From positions 1 through 49,183 of the forward strand of contig DACG01000018.1 of assembly GCA_002494725.1 (NCBI GenBank): a stretch of DNA of 49,183 nucleotides, read 5' to 3'. A model generated the notes under the pieces. That model saw nothing but the letters and a program-made list of their open reading frames with translations, was not told the DNA's origin and did no database searches. A program made the translations under genes and the position numbers. The stretch's first letter is position 1. Every line of letters starts with the position of its first letter. Below are positions 23,710-32,087 of the stretch, piece after piece. The DNA is from Geoglobus sp. UBA235. GTDB taxonomy: Archaea; Halobacteriota; Archaeoglobi; Archaeoglobales; Archaeoglobaceae.

Positions 23710-24849
23710 GTGAGACGGGAAGAGGTTTTCACTCTCATAGTCGGATTGCTTGGTATATTCTCAGGCCTCGGTCTTGCCAGATTTGCCTACACGGTAATTC
23801 TCGAACCCATGAGAGAGGGGCTCATGGTGAACTACACAGAAATGGGTGTGATTGCCTCTGCAAACTTTTTCGGATACGTCCTCTTCTCACCCTTTGCAGG
23901 ATACCTTGCCTCAAAACATGGTTCAAAAAAGATAGTAGTCTCTTCTCTCCTTCTGATAACAATAACTCTTTTTCTGACCTCATTTTCAACCAGTTTCATT
24001 GATGCTGGCATTTTCAGGTTTCTGACAGGAATAGGATCTGCTGGAGTCAATGTCGGAATAGTTGGCTTGGCCGCAAAGTGGTTTGAAATAGAGAAGAGGG
24101 GTCTTGCCCTTGGAATAATAAACACAGGGTCCAGTGTGGGCATAATATTCGCGGGATTTGCCCTGCCTGCCGTAATTCTTGCCTATGACTGGAGAGCTGG
24201 ATGGCAGTTTCTTGCAGTCATATCATTCATTGTTTTCCTGCTTTCTCTGTGGCTCAGGGAAACTCCCGAAAGGTTCACTCCAGAATCAAAAATACCGATA
24301 GCAGGTGTTTACAGAGAGAGAAGGCTTGTTTTCCTTGGAGCATCCTACGTATTTTTCGGCTCATCCTACATAATTTTCGTAACATTCTTCACATCCCATC
24401 TGATAAACCGGGGAATTGACTACACAACATCCAGCTTTCTGTGGTCAATGCTTGGTTTCCTCTCCATAGCCGGGTCTGTTCTCTGGGGAAGGACTTCAGA
24501 CAGGATAGGCAGAAAAACTGCCCTCCAGATTGTTTACACGCTCATGGGATTTGCCTTCATCACCTTCGCATTCACACAGAGCATCTTCACCGCATCACTT
24601 GCAACATTCATGACAGGGCTTTCAATGCTCTCAATCCCTCCACTCGTTCAGGCTTACTGCGGGGATATAGCAGGAAAAGAGTCAGCATCTGCTGCAATTG
24701 GGTTTGTAACCCTCTTTTTCGGTATCGGACAGATGTTCGGACCCGCATTTGGCGGATATCTCGCTGACGTAACTGGTGGATTTCTCCTGCCACTGATATC
24801 AGCCGGGATAATGAGCCTGAGTGGGGCTCTGCTTATGAGAAAAACCTGA
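23710..24849 (+). CDS. MFS-family transporter
   Basis: 379 aa with about twelve hydrophobic helices. The loop 2-3 signature appears as GYLASKHGSKKIV, and its repeat in the second half as GRTSDRIGRKTALQIV, both diagnostic of the major facilitator superfamily. The charged N-terminus (MRREEVF) is cytoplasmic. The substrate is unknown; the layout resembles small (YbfB-like or oxalate/formate-like) carriers. GTG 23710 is about 26 nt after TTTTTAAATC. It ends one base before the convergent RPA-partner gene. Confidence 0.9.
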   Translation: MRREEVFTLIVGLLGIFSGLGLARFAYTVILEPMREGLMVNYTEMGVIASANFFGYVLFSPFAGYLASKHGSKKIVVSSLLLITITLFLTSFSTSFIDAGIFRFLTGIGSAGVNVGIVGLAAKWFEIEKRGLALGIINTGSSVGIIFAGFALPAVILAYDWRAGWQFLAVISFIVFLLSLWLRETPERFTPESKIPIAGVYRERRLVFLGASYVFFGSSYIIFVTFFTSHLINRGIDYTTSSFLWSMLGFLSIAGSVLWGRTSDRIGRKTALQIVYTLMGFAFITFAFTQSIFTASLATFMTGLSMLSIPPLVQAYCGDIAGKESASAAIGFVTLFFGIGQMFGPAFGGYLADVTGGFLLPLISAGIMSLSGALLMRKT

Positions 24850-25503
24850 TCACTCTTCAAGCAGATCTGTGAGGTCAAATTCCTCTTCCTCCAGCTCAAA
24901 CCCTGTGAAGTCTATCTCCTCCTCTTCCTCCTCAAACCTCTCCATTACCTCAACGTCTTCCTTCACAGTTGTAACGGCCTTTCTTACCATCTCCCTGTAC
25001 TCTTCCAGATCGGGGTTGTATACTCTCCAGGCAAGCTCCGCATCCTCATTCCCTCTTTCCTCCATAATCTTTATCCTCTCAAGTGTTCTTTTTGCTGTCT
25101 CAAGAACCCAGTAGTCCCTGACAGAGAGGTCAACAGCCGAGATCATTTCTGGTCTTATGGAAACGAGCTTTCTTGACGTTCCCTCAAAGACCCTGATTTT
25201 TCCAACAAGGGCTATCAGCTCAGGAACGTTTATCTCACCTATCACCTCAAGTGCCTCAGGCTGAAACCTGCCAACAGTTGCAAAGAATGTTCCTGTCGGA
25301 TCAGCAAGTCTCAATCTCCAGAAGTTCGTATCTGCTCCAATTTCCTCCTTATCAAGAAGGACCGCAACGCTGAAAATTCTGTTCGCCCTCTCTCCTGTTG
25401 GAGTCAGAACGTATTTTGGCTGCGACTCATCCTCAATCTGATAGGTTGATCTCACGAGCTCGTAGGCAAAAACCCTTTTTGCAACCTCCCTCCTTCTTAT
25501 CAT
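24850..25503 (-). CDS. RPA-associated protein (COG3390 type)
   Basis: 217 aa. The N-terminal part (RIFSVAVLLDKEEIG...WRLRLADPTGTFFATVG) is an OB-fold pattern, followed by a helical region. The C-terminal ~30 residues are almost all Glu/Asp with interspersed hydrophobics (EEEEEEIDFTGFELEEE). Proteins of this family are encoded next to archaeal RPA and bind it. Start ATG 25503 overlaps the RPA stop by 4 nt. The acidic tail may dock other replication proteins or mimic DNA. Confidence 0.85.
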   Translation of the reverse strand: MIRRREVAKRVFAYELVRSTYQIEDESQPKYVLTPTGERANRIFSVAVLLDKEEIGADTNFWRLRLADPTGTFFATVGRFQPEALEVIGEINVPELIALVGKIRVFEGTSRKLVSIRPEMISAVDLSVRDYWVLETAKRTLERIKIMEERGNEDAELAWRVYNPDLEEYREMVRKAVTTVKEDVEVMERFEEEEEEIDFTGFELEEEEFDLTDLLEE

Positions 25504-26423
25504 GCCAACGCCTCCAGAATATGATCAAATTCTGAAACAGATGGTTTATGATGTTCAATTTCCTCAACAAGGAGATATCTTCCTCCTCTCAATCCCTTAA
25601 CCCTGAAGTATCTGCCGAGCAGTCTGTTTCTCAGCTCATTCAGAACAGCATTTCTGTCAAGGTTCTCCTTTGCAATCTCAAGAGCCTTCTGGAGATCAAT
25701 TCCCGTAAGACCTGCTATGTTCCCCTCGTTGAGAATTATCTCGTAAACACTTTCACCATCATCGAGAACAGCCTTTATCCTGAGATCATCGTAACCCTCC
25801 ACTTTCCCGTGAACCTGACACACTCCCTTGATGAGCACCCTCCCGCACTCACCACACCTCTTTATCAGCCCGCTGTTCTGCTGAAATGAGATTATCGCCC
25901 CCACAACCTGAATCTCTCTTGGAGGGAGTTCTATGTCCTCATCAATCTCAACAATTTTGCTTGTTCTGTTCACATTCACCTGCATTCTACCCTGAAAACT
26001 GTCTGTCACAACATTTTTGAAGAGATAGCTCCTCCCTTCCTGAACCTCGGGCATCTCAGCCCTTGTCCATATCACAAACTTGATTATACCTGTTTCGTCT
26101 CCAATAAGCCCTACCTGGGAAACATTTGGAGAGTTTGAGTCCCAGAGCTGAACAACCTTCGCCTTGAGACTCACCCACTGATTTGGTTTTGTTATCTCGG
26201 ATATTCTTACCAATGGGGATTCTCTTTCCATCAGCTCCTCCCTTGAAACCCCATATTCCCTCACAAGATAGCTCGTGATTGTCCTGACAGCCTCACTCTC
26301 GGGAACCTTGAATTCTTCGATGAGAAGCTTCATTCTTTTGAGAATCTCCTCCCTCTTAACCCTGACATCCTGCCCCTTTATCCTCTCAAGAATCTGATCT
26401 GTCAAAACCTCAGCCCTGCTCAT
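25500..26423 (-). CDS. rpa: Replication protein A (single-stranded DNA-binding)
   Basis: 307 aa from ATG 26423. It has an N-terminal helical part, an OB fold (WVSLKAKVVQLWDSNSPNVSQVGLIGDETG), and a zinc-finger-like CGECGRVLIKGVCQVHG in its second OB domain. It coats ssDNA during replication and repair. The frame is open to 26444 with several Met codons. A TATA-like ACCTTATCTTTA centred at about 26450 favours the Met at 26423 (MSRAEVL), though this is not decisive. It forms an operon with the RPA-associated gene. Confidence 0.88.
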   Translation of the reverse strand: MSRAEVLTDQILERIKGQDVRVKREEILKRMKLLIEEFKVPESEAVRTITSYLVREYGVSREELMERESPLVRISEITKPNQWVSLKAKVVQLWDSNSPNVSQVGLIGDETGIIKFVIWTRAEMPEVQEGRSYLFKNVVTDSFQGRMQVNVNRTSKIVEIDEDIELPPREIQVVGAIISFQQNSGLIKRCGECGRVLIKGVCQVHGKVEGYDDLRIKAVLDDGESVYEIILNEGNIAGLTGIDLQKALEIAKENLDRNAVLNELRNRLLGRYFRVKGLRGGRYLLVEEIEHHKPSVSEFDHILEALA

Positions 26424-26513
26424 TGGATGCATTGTCATCAGCATTAAAGATAAGGTTTTCTGATGCTCCGAATGTAAGGTGAAACAGAAAAATAGATGCT
26501 GAAGCCGGATGGT

Positions 26514-27518
26514 TCAACCGAGATCTATTCCCCTAAGCCATGGCATCATCTTTCTCAGTTCTTTTCCAACCTTTTCAATAGGATGATTTTTCTCCATTTC
26601 AAGGAGCTTTGAGTAGCTTGGCCTGCCTGCCTTGTTTTCCAGAATCCATTCCCTTGCAAACTCTCCGGTCTGGATCTCCTTCAGTATCTTCCTCATTTCC
26701 TCCCTGACAGAATCGTTGATTATTCTTTTCCCCCTCGTCATTCCACCATACTTTGCGGTATCGCTCACAGAATACCACATCGCATAGATTCCTCCCTCAT
26801 ATATCAGATCGACAATCAGCTTCAGCTCGTGAAGTGCTTCAAAATAAGCAACTTCAGGCTGGTATCCGGCCTCAACAAGCACGTCAAAGGTTGTCTTGAT
26901 TAGCTCAGCAACTCCACCACACAGATCCACCTGCTCCCCAAAGAGATCTGTTTCAGTCTCCTCCCTGAATGTTGTCTCTATCACTCCAGCTCTCGTGCAT
27001 CCTATCGCTTTGGCATACGAGAGGGCGTAATCTTTCGCCCTTCCGGTGAAATCCTGATGGACCGCCATCAAAGCGGGGACACCCTTATCCTCGGCATACA
27101 TCCTCCTGACAATGTGCCCCGGACTTTTCGGTGCAACCATCGTCACATCAACATAGCTTGGAGGAATTATCTGGCCGTAATGAATGTTGAAGCCATGGGC
27201 AAACATTAGCATGTTCCCCTCACCCAGCCTCTCATGAATGTACTTCCTGTAAACTGCAGGCTGGACTGTGTCGGGAATGAGCATCACAACCACTTCTGCT
27301 TCCTCAGCTGCCCTATCAACAGTCCTTACTTTCAGTCCGTCCTCTTCAGCTCTCTTCCAGCTCTTGCTACCTTCATAAAGCCCAACAATCACATCAATTC
27401 CACTGTCCTTCAGATTCAGTGCGTGAGCATGTCCCTGGCTGCCGTAACCTATAACAGCAACAGTCCTGTCCCTCAAAAAATCAATACTGGCATCCTCATC
27501 GTAGAATATTCTGGCCAT
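26514..27518 (-). CDS. ilvC: Ketol-acid reductoisomerase
   Basis: Second step of valine/isoleucine synthesis: Mg- and NAD(P)H-dependent isomerisation and reduction of acetolactate. 334 aa, class I length. The N-terminal Rossmann motif VIGYGSQGHAHALNLKDSG, the DVTMVAPKSPGHIVRR block and the metal-binding EETETDLFGEQ helix are intact. ATG 27518 is about 27 nt after AATTTAAATTTT, so it is expressed alone; ilvB/ilvN/ilvD are not adjacent. Confidence 0.97.
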   Translation of the reverse strand: MARIFYDEDASIDFLRDRTVAVIGYGSQGHAHALNLKDSGIDVIVGLYEGSKSWKRAEEDGLKVRTVDRAAEEAEVVVMLIPDTVQPAVYRKYIHERLGEGNMLMFAHGFNIHYGQIIPPSYVDVTMVAPKSPGHIVRRMYAEDKGVPALMAVHQDFTGRAKDYALSYAKAIGCTRAGVIETTFREETETDLFGEQVDLCGGVAELIKTTFDVLVEAGYQPEVAYFEALHELKLIVDLIYEGGIYAMWYSVSDTAKYGGMTRGKRIINDSVREEMRKILKEIQTGEFAREWILENKAGRPSYSKLLEMEKNHPIEKVGKELRKMMPWLRGIDLG

Positions 27519-27547
27519 GCTTGACCTTATCTCTGTGAAAATTTAAA

Positions 27548-28015
27548 TTATTTTTCTTTCTTGAGCTTCTCAACCACCCTCACTCCAAAGATTTCCGTTG
27601 ATGGATACTGCCCATTCTCATCCTTTTCCAGAGATTTTACCATATCCCATACTGTAAGAAGGGCAACACTCACTCCAATTAAGGCCTCCATTTCCACACC
27701 GGTTTTACCAACATACCTTACCTCGCAGACGGCCTTTATCCTGTCATCGAGAATCTCAAAATCCATCCAGACGCCCGTTATCTGGAGGGGGTGGCAGAGT
27801 GGTATGAGTTCAGAGGTTCTTTTGGCAGCCATAACACCGGCAACAATTGCTGTGTTGAGCACGTTTCCCTTCTTAATGCGATCCTCCCTTATGGCATCAA
27901 CCGTCTCCTTTCTGAGACGTATGAACCCCTCAGCCCTCGCAACCCTCACAACATCATCTTTTGCACTCACATCCACCATCTTTGCCCTCCCCTTATCATC
28001 AATGTGAGAAAACAT
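27548..28015 (-). CDS. moaC: Cyclic pyranopterin monophosphate synthase
   Basis: It makes cPMP from 3',8-cyclo-GTP in molybdopterin synthesis. 155 aa. The conserved IPLCHPLQIT motif, the GKTGVEMEALIGVSVALLTVWDM block and the Lys-rich KKGNVLNTA start region are present. ATG 28015 is about 25 nt after CATTAATACATT (minus-strand reading AATGTATTAATG). It is divergent from the sugar nucleotidyltransferase. Confidence 0.95.
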   Translation of the reverse strand: MFSHIDDKGRAKMVDVSAKDDVVRVARAEGFIRLRKETVDAIREDRIKKGNVLNTAIVAGVMAAKRTSELIPLCHPLQITGVWMDFEILDDRIKAVCEVRYVGKTGVEMEALIGVSVALLTVWDMVKSLEKDENGQYPSTEIFGVRVVEKLKKEK

Positions 28016-28034
28016 AAGTGAAGGTCTGCACCTT

Positions 28035-28067
28035 CATTAATACATTTTCCGATAGATTTTTTATTTT
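28035..28067. promoter_or_regulatory. Divergent promoters of moaC and the nucleotidyltransferase gene
   Basis: The minus-strand TATA for moaC lies at 28035-28046 (25 nt before ATG 28015). The plus-strand TATA AGATTTTTTATTTT lies at 28054-28067 (about 26 nt before ATG 28088). The two elements are 7 bp apart, so polymerases may compete. Confidence 0.5.
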
Positions 28068-28087
28068 GAGTGATGAAGCATGGCACA

Positions 28088-29086
28088 ATGAAGGCAGTGA
28101 TAATGGCCGGAGGCTATGCAACAAGACTCTGGCCGATAACCAAGACAAAGGCAAAGCCGCTCTTACCTCTCGGAAGCAAAACCATAATAGACTACATTTA
28201 CGAGAAAATCAGACCTTTTGGATTTGACATAATTGTTTCCACGAACCTGAGGTTCAGGAGAGATTTCGAGGAGTGGGCTGAGGACAAGGAGGTTGAGCTT
28301 GCAATAGAGAATACAACAAAGGAGGAGGAGAAGCTTGGAGCTGTTAGGGCTCTCTATGAGGTTACAGAGAGCTTTGATGATGATGTTCTTGTTGTGGCTG
28401 GAGATAACATCTTCTCCTTCACCTTAGATGATTTTGTTGAGAAATACAGAGAGATGAGATCATCCCTCATAGCTCTTTACGATGTCGGGGATTTTGATCT
28501 GGCAAGGAGGTATGGTATAGCCATTCTTGATGGAGACAGGATAGTTTCATTCGAGGAAAAGCCTGAAAAGCCAAAAACAACCCTCGCAGGAATTGGGATC
28601 TACGCTTTCGATAAAGAGACCAAGGATATGCTTTCCGATTATGTGAGGGGTGAAAAAAAGGACAACCTTGGGGATTTCATATCATGGCTTATTGAGAGAA
28701 AGGAAATCTACGGGCATGTGTTCAGCAACGGAAACTGGTATGATGTTGGGAACCCAGACTCATACCTCGAAGCTCTGAAGATATACATGAGCCACCACGT
28801 AAGCGATGATGTTGAAATCGACAGAACCTCCAAGATCATAGAACCTGTTGTCATAAAGGAGAATGTAAAAATAAGAAAGAGAAGTATTGTGGGTCCCTAC
28901 GCATACATCGGTGAGGGATGTGAGATTGAGGCGAGTGATGTGAGCGATTCTGTTGTCTTCAGAAATGTCATTCTGAGAAAGGCAAAGATCTGGAGAAGCA
29001 TAGTAGATGAAAAGTGCGAGATCAGGAATCTCGAACTGAGCGGTTCAATCATTGGAGGGCATGCAAAGATACAGAGGGGAGAATGA
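28088..29086 (+). CDS. Sugar-phosphate nucleotidyltransferase with C-terminal left-handed beta-helix
   Basis: 332 aa. The N-terminal nucleotidyltransferase motif is MAGGYATRLWPITKTKAKPL, and sugar-binding residues lie in NGNWYDVGNPDSY. The C-terminal ~80 residues are hexapeptide-like repeats (VVIKENVKIRKRSIVG...AYIGEGCEI). It would make an NDP-sugar such as dTDP- or UDP-glucose/GlcNAc for surface glycans; the sugar is not determinable. In-frame GTG 28070 and ATG 28073 exist, but the TATA position favours 28088, which also gives the family N-terminus MKAVIMAGG. It overlaps the radical SAM gene by 4 nt. Confidence 0.88.
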   Translation: MKAVIMAGGYATRLWPITKTKAKPLLPLGSKTIIDYIYEKIRPFGFDIIVSTNLRFRRDFEEWAEDKEVELAIENTTKEEEKLGAVRALYEVTESFDDDVLVVAGDNIFSFTLDDFVEKYREMRSSLIALYDVGDFDLARRYGIAILDGDRIVSFEEKPEKPKTTLAGIGIYAFDKETKDMLSDYVRGEKKDNLGDFISWLIERKEIYGHVFSNGNWYDVGNPDSYLEALKIYMSHHVSDDVEIDRTSKIIEPVVIKENVKIRKRSIVGPYAYIGEGCEIEASDVSDSVVFRNVILRKAKIWRSIVDEKCEIRNLELSGSIIGGHAKIQRGE

Positions 29087-30678
29087 TAGGAATACTTGAT
29101 GGATACGTGGATGAGCCCTCATGTCTCGGAGTTCCACCATACATCTCCCCATACCCCAGATACATTGCAGGAATGCTTGAAAGGCTCGGAATCAGATGGA
29201 AATATGCAACAGTTGACGAGTACAGAAGAAATCCGGAGGTTCTTCAAAAGGCCAAGAAGGTAATAGTTATTGCCGGAATAGCCGTGCCAGGAAAATACAT
29301 GGGCGGAAGGCCATTATCTCTCAAAGAGCTTCCCTCTATATACCCTGAAAAGGGGAAGATTCTTGTTGGACCGATAACTCTCGAAATGAAAGGAGAGATT
29401 GAGGGATACACCTCAATAAGATTCCCCTTTGAGCATGAGCTTTACCGGATTCTTGGCGGAGAGGTGAGGGATTTTTCCAGAAACTTCGTGAACGAATTTG
29501 CAGTTCTTGGAGCCAAGATTGTGAAGGAGCATCCAGACTTTCCCAACATCATATGCGAGATAGAAACATACAAAGGATGCTACTGGAAGAGGTGCAGCTT
29601 CTGCATCGAGAGAATACACAGGGTTTCAATGAGAGACCCAAAGGCTGTGGTTAGAGAGATAAAGGCCCTCTATACCCATGGAGTCAGGCATTTCAGGCTG
29701 GGAAACCAGACAGATTTCTTCACATACATGGCGGATTTCAGCAGAGAGTATCCAAAACCGGATCCGGAGTTCATGAGGTCGTTCCACAGGGCGATATGGA
29801 GAGAGTGCCCGAAAATAAAAACGCTCCATCTTGACAATGTCAATCCAAAAACAATAGCCGAATATCCTGAGGAGAGCAGAGAAATAATAAAAACAGTTGT
29901 TTGCTATCAGACCCCCGGAAACATAGCTGCCTTTGGAATGGAGAGTGCTGATGAAAGGGTTATTGAGAAAAACAATCTTCTTGCTCACCCCGAGGATGTG
30001 ATGTTTGCCATTGAGATGATAAACAGATATGGGAGATACACGGGCTTTAACGGTCTCCCCTACTTCCTTCCAGGAATAAACTTTGTTTTTGGACTGAAAG
30101 GTGAGACAAAGGAGACATTTCAGAGAAACTATGATTTCCTGATGGATATACTTGAGAGAGGGTTGCTTGTCAGGAGAGTTAATCTCAGGCAGGTGAAGGT
30201 TTTTGATTTCACCCCAATGGCAGAAATTGGGGAGAAAAAAGTGAGGAGGCACAAAAGGTATTTCAGACTCTTCAAGGAGAAGATAAGAGAGAATTTTGAC
30301 AGAAAAATGCTTGAAAAAATACTACCGAAAGGAAGGCTGATAAGAGACGTCAGAATCGAGGAAAGGCATGGAAGGATAAGCTTCGGAAGACAGCTTGCCA
30401 CATATCCAATTCTTGTGGGAGTTGTGGGGAGTTTCGAGCGAAACACATTCGTAGATGCAAGGGTTGTTGATTACGGCAGGAGAAGCATAACCGCATTCCC
30501 GAAAATTGATATAAACTCCGCATCTCTTTACCAGCTGATGCACATTCCCGGAATTGGAGAGAGAACCGCCTCAAACATAGCCGCTATGAGACCATTCAGG
30601 AGTTCAGATGAAATTGAAAGGACAGTTGGCAGGGAGAGGGCAAAGATACTGAGAAAATACCTGATCATTCCGGACTGA
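29083..30678 (+). CDS. Radical SAM protein with C-terminal helix-hairpin-helix (COG1031 type)
   Basis: 531 aa from ATG 29083 (ATGA overlap, GGGGAGA upstream). An N-terminal segment of ~150 residues (LDGYVDEPSCLGVPPYISPY) precedes the cluster motif GCYWKRCSFC: Cys166, Cys171 and Cys174, spaced CX4CX2C rather than the usual CX3CX2C. The TIM-barrel core continues to about residue 410. The C-terminus ends in an HhH motif (INSASLYQLMHIPGIGERTASNIAAM), a nonspecific DNA- or RNA-binding element. It probably modifies a nucleic acid or a nucleic-acid-bound substrate; the reaction is unknown. Co-transcription with the nucleotidyltransferase may be incidental. Confidence 0.85.
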   Translation: MIGILDGYVDEPSCLGVPPYISPYPRYIAGMLERLGIRWKYATVDEYRRNPEVLQKAKKVIVIAGIAVPGKYMGGRPLSLKELPSIYPEKGKILVGPITLEMKGEIEGYTSIRFPFEHELYRILGGEVRDFSRNFVNEFAVLGAKIVKEHPDFPNIICEIETYKGCYWKRCSFCIERIHRVSMRDPKAVVREIKALYTHGVRHFRLGNQTDFFTYMADFSREYPKPDPEFMRSFHRAIWRECPKIKTLHLDNVNPKTIAEYPEESREIIKTVVCYQTPGNIAAFGMESADERVIEKNNLLAHPEDVMFAIEMINRYGRYTGFNGLPYFLPGINFVFGLKGETKETFQRNYDFLMDILERGLLVRRVNLRQVKVFDFTPMAEIGEKKVRRHKRYFRLFKEKIRENFDRKMLEKILPKGRLIRDVRIEERHGRISFGRQLATYPILVGVVGSFERNTFVDARVVDYGRRSITAFPKIDINSASLYQLMHIPGIGERTASNIAAMRPFRSSDEIERTVGRERAKILRKYLIIPD

Positions 30679-30757
30679 AACACAGGCAAGAGTCATTCGA
30701 AATACGAACCGGACCAAAAATATTTATTTTCGGAATGTCATTTAAATATAACACTTT

Positions 30758-30772
30758 CGAAAAATTTATATA
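30758..30772 (+). promoter_or_regulatory. BRE/TATA of gar1-tfb
   Basis: CGAAAAATTTATATA is a near-consensus archaeal BRE plus TATA box. It is centred about 28 nt before the GTG start of gar1 at 30796, predicting a leaderless message. As tfb is the second gene, TFB would drive its own operon. Confidence 0.65.
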
Positions 30773-30795
30773 GTGGATCATACAAGGTTAGTGCT

Positions 30796-31116
30796 GTGTT
30801 AAAAAAAATAGGAAATGTTGTGCATCTCTCTAAGACCGGCAATATTATTGTTTCTGCGGTTCCTGAAAATCTGCCCTCAATTGGTCAGGAGGTATTTAAC
30901 AGGAAAATGGAGAAAATAGGGTTTGTTTACGACATAATAGGGAGAGTGAGCAGACCCTATGTTATTGTCAGACCATTTAAAAGATCTGTCGTGGATGAGG
31001 ATAATCTGTTTGTGGTGGTGAAGGATGGTCGAGGTAGAAAGGATAAGGGAAATAGAAAGAAGGGAGAGAGAAAAAGAAATAGAAAGAAAGGAAATAGAAA
31101 GAGAAGAGGCAATTGA
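30796..31116 (+). CDS. gar1: H/ACA RNP protein Gar1
   Basis: Component of the pseudouridylation guide RNP, with Cbf5, Nop10 and L7Ae. Residues 1 to about 75 form the Gar1 beta-barrel (GNVVHLSKTGNIIVSAV...GFVYDIIGRVSRPYVIVRP). The last ~30 residues are a strongly basic tail (GRKDKGNRKKGERKRNRKKG) absent from most archaeal Gar1 proteins and encoded by the DNA that also encodes the TFB N-terminus: 92 bp shared in a different frame. Start GTG 30796 fits the TATA box. Confidence 0.9.
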   Translation: MLKKIGNVVHLSKTGNIIVSAVPENLPSIGQEVFNRKMEKIGFVYDIIGRVSRPYVIVRPFKRSVVDEDNLFVVVKDGRGRKDKGNRKKGERKRNRKKGNRKRRGN

Positions 31117-32014
31117 GGTCTGTCCTGAGTGTGGAAGCCCGAGACTCATTAGAGATTACAGAAGAGGAGAATTCATGTGTCAGGATTGCGGGCTTGTTAT
31201 TGAAGAAACCTATATAGACAGTGGTCCTGAATGGAGGGCATTTGACAGCGAGCAGAAGGAGAAAAGAGCAAGAGTTGGAGCTCCAATAACCTACACGATC
31301 CATGATAAAGGCCTGTCAACGATCATTGACTGGGGAAACAAGGACTACTACGGAAAAACAATTTCCGTCAGAAACAGGGCTCAGCTTTTCAGGCTGAGAA
31401 AGTGGCAGAGAAGAATCAGAATAAGCAACGCAACTGAAAGAAATCTTGCCTTTGCCCTTTCCGAGCTTGACAGGCTTGCCTCAGCCCTCGGTTTGCCAAA
31501 GAGTGTAAGGGAGATAGCATCTGTGATTTACAGAAAATCTGTTGAGAAGAACCTTGTTAGGGGGAGGAGCATCGAGGGTGTTGTTGCCGCTGCACTGTAT
31601 GCAGCATGCAGGCAGGCAGGAGTGCCGAGAACCCTTGATGAGATTGCCACCTATTCAAGAGTGGACAGAAAGGAGGTTGGAAGAACCTACAGGTTCATTG
31701 CAAGGGAGCTTGGATTGAAGCTGATGCCCACAAGTCCGGCAGACTACATTCCAAGATTCTGCACAGCCCTTGGTCTGAGCGGTGAGGTGCAGAAAAAGGC
31801 AATTGAGATCATAAAGAAAGCTGAGGAGAAGGAGCTCACAAGTGGAAGAGGGCCAACAGGTGTCGCTGCTGCTGCAATATACATCGCCTCAATACTGAGC
31901 GGAGAAAGGAGAACTCAGAGGGAGGTTGCTGAGGTGGCAGGAGTTACAGAGGTTACCATAAGAAACAGATACAAGGAGCTTGCTGAGAGGCTGGGAATTG
32001 AGATAATTCTGTAA
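31025..32014 (+). CDS. tfb: Transcription initiation factor TFB
   Basis: It recruits RNA polymerase to TBP-TATA. 329 aa. An N-terminal charged helix (residues 1-31) is followed by the zinc ribbon CPECGS...FMCQDCGLV, the B-reader/linker region (DSGPEWRAFDSEQKEKRARVG) and two cyclin-like repeats, each with the VAAALYAACRQAGVPRT-type helix. The C-terminal helix-turn-helix for BRE contact is TQREVAEVAGVTEVTIRNRY. ATG 31025 lies inside gar1. The charged N-terminal extension is encoded in the overlap. Confidence 0.97.
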   Translation: MVEVERIREIERREREKEIERKEIEREEAIEVCPECGSPRLIRDYRRGEFMCQDCGLVIEETYIDSGPEWRAFDSEQKEKRARVGAPITYTIHDKGLSTIIDWGNKDYYGKTISVRNRAQLFRLRKWQRRIRISNATERNLAFALSELDRLASALGLPKSVREIASVIYRKSVEKNLVRGRSIEGVVAAALYAACRQAGVPRTLDEIATYSRVDRKEVGRTYRFIARELGLKLMPTSPADYIPRFCTALGLSGEVQKKAIEIIKKAEEKELTSGRGPTGVAAAAIYIASILSGERRTQREVAEVAGVTEVTIRNRYKELAERLGIEIIL

Positions 32015-32054
32015 ATGACATAATTTAACAATTAATTATTATAATTTTTCTGGG

Positions 32055-32067
32055 AAAAAATATAAGT
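32055..32067 (+). promoter_or_regulatory. TATA box of the FAD-oxidase operon
   Basis: AAAAAATATAAGT is centred about 26 nt before GTG 32088. Confidence 0.5.
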
Positions 32068-32087
32068 TCTCGGCATCACCATATAGT

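Noticed and set aside
29626..30252. 208-aa minus-strand ORF opposite the radical SAM gene
   Set aside because: A shadow of the radical SAM coding frame; no signals of its own.
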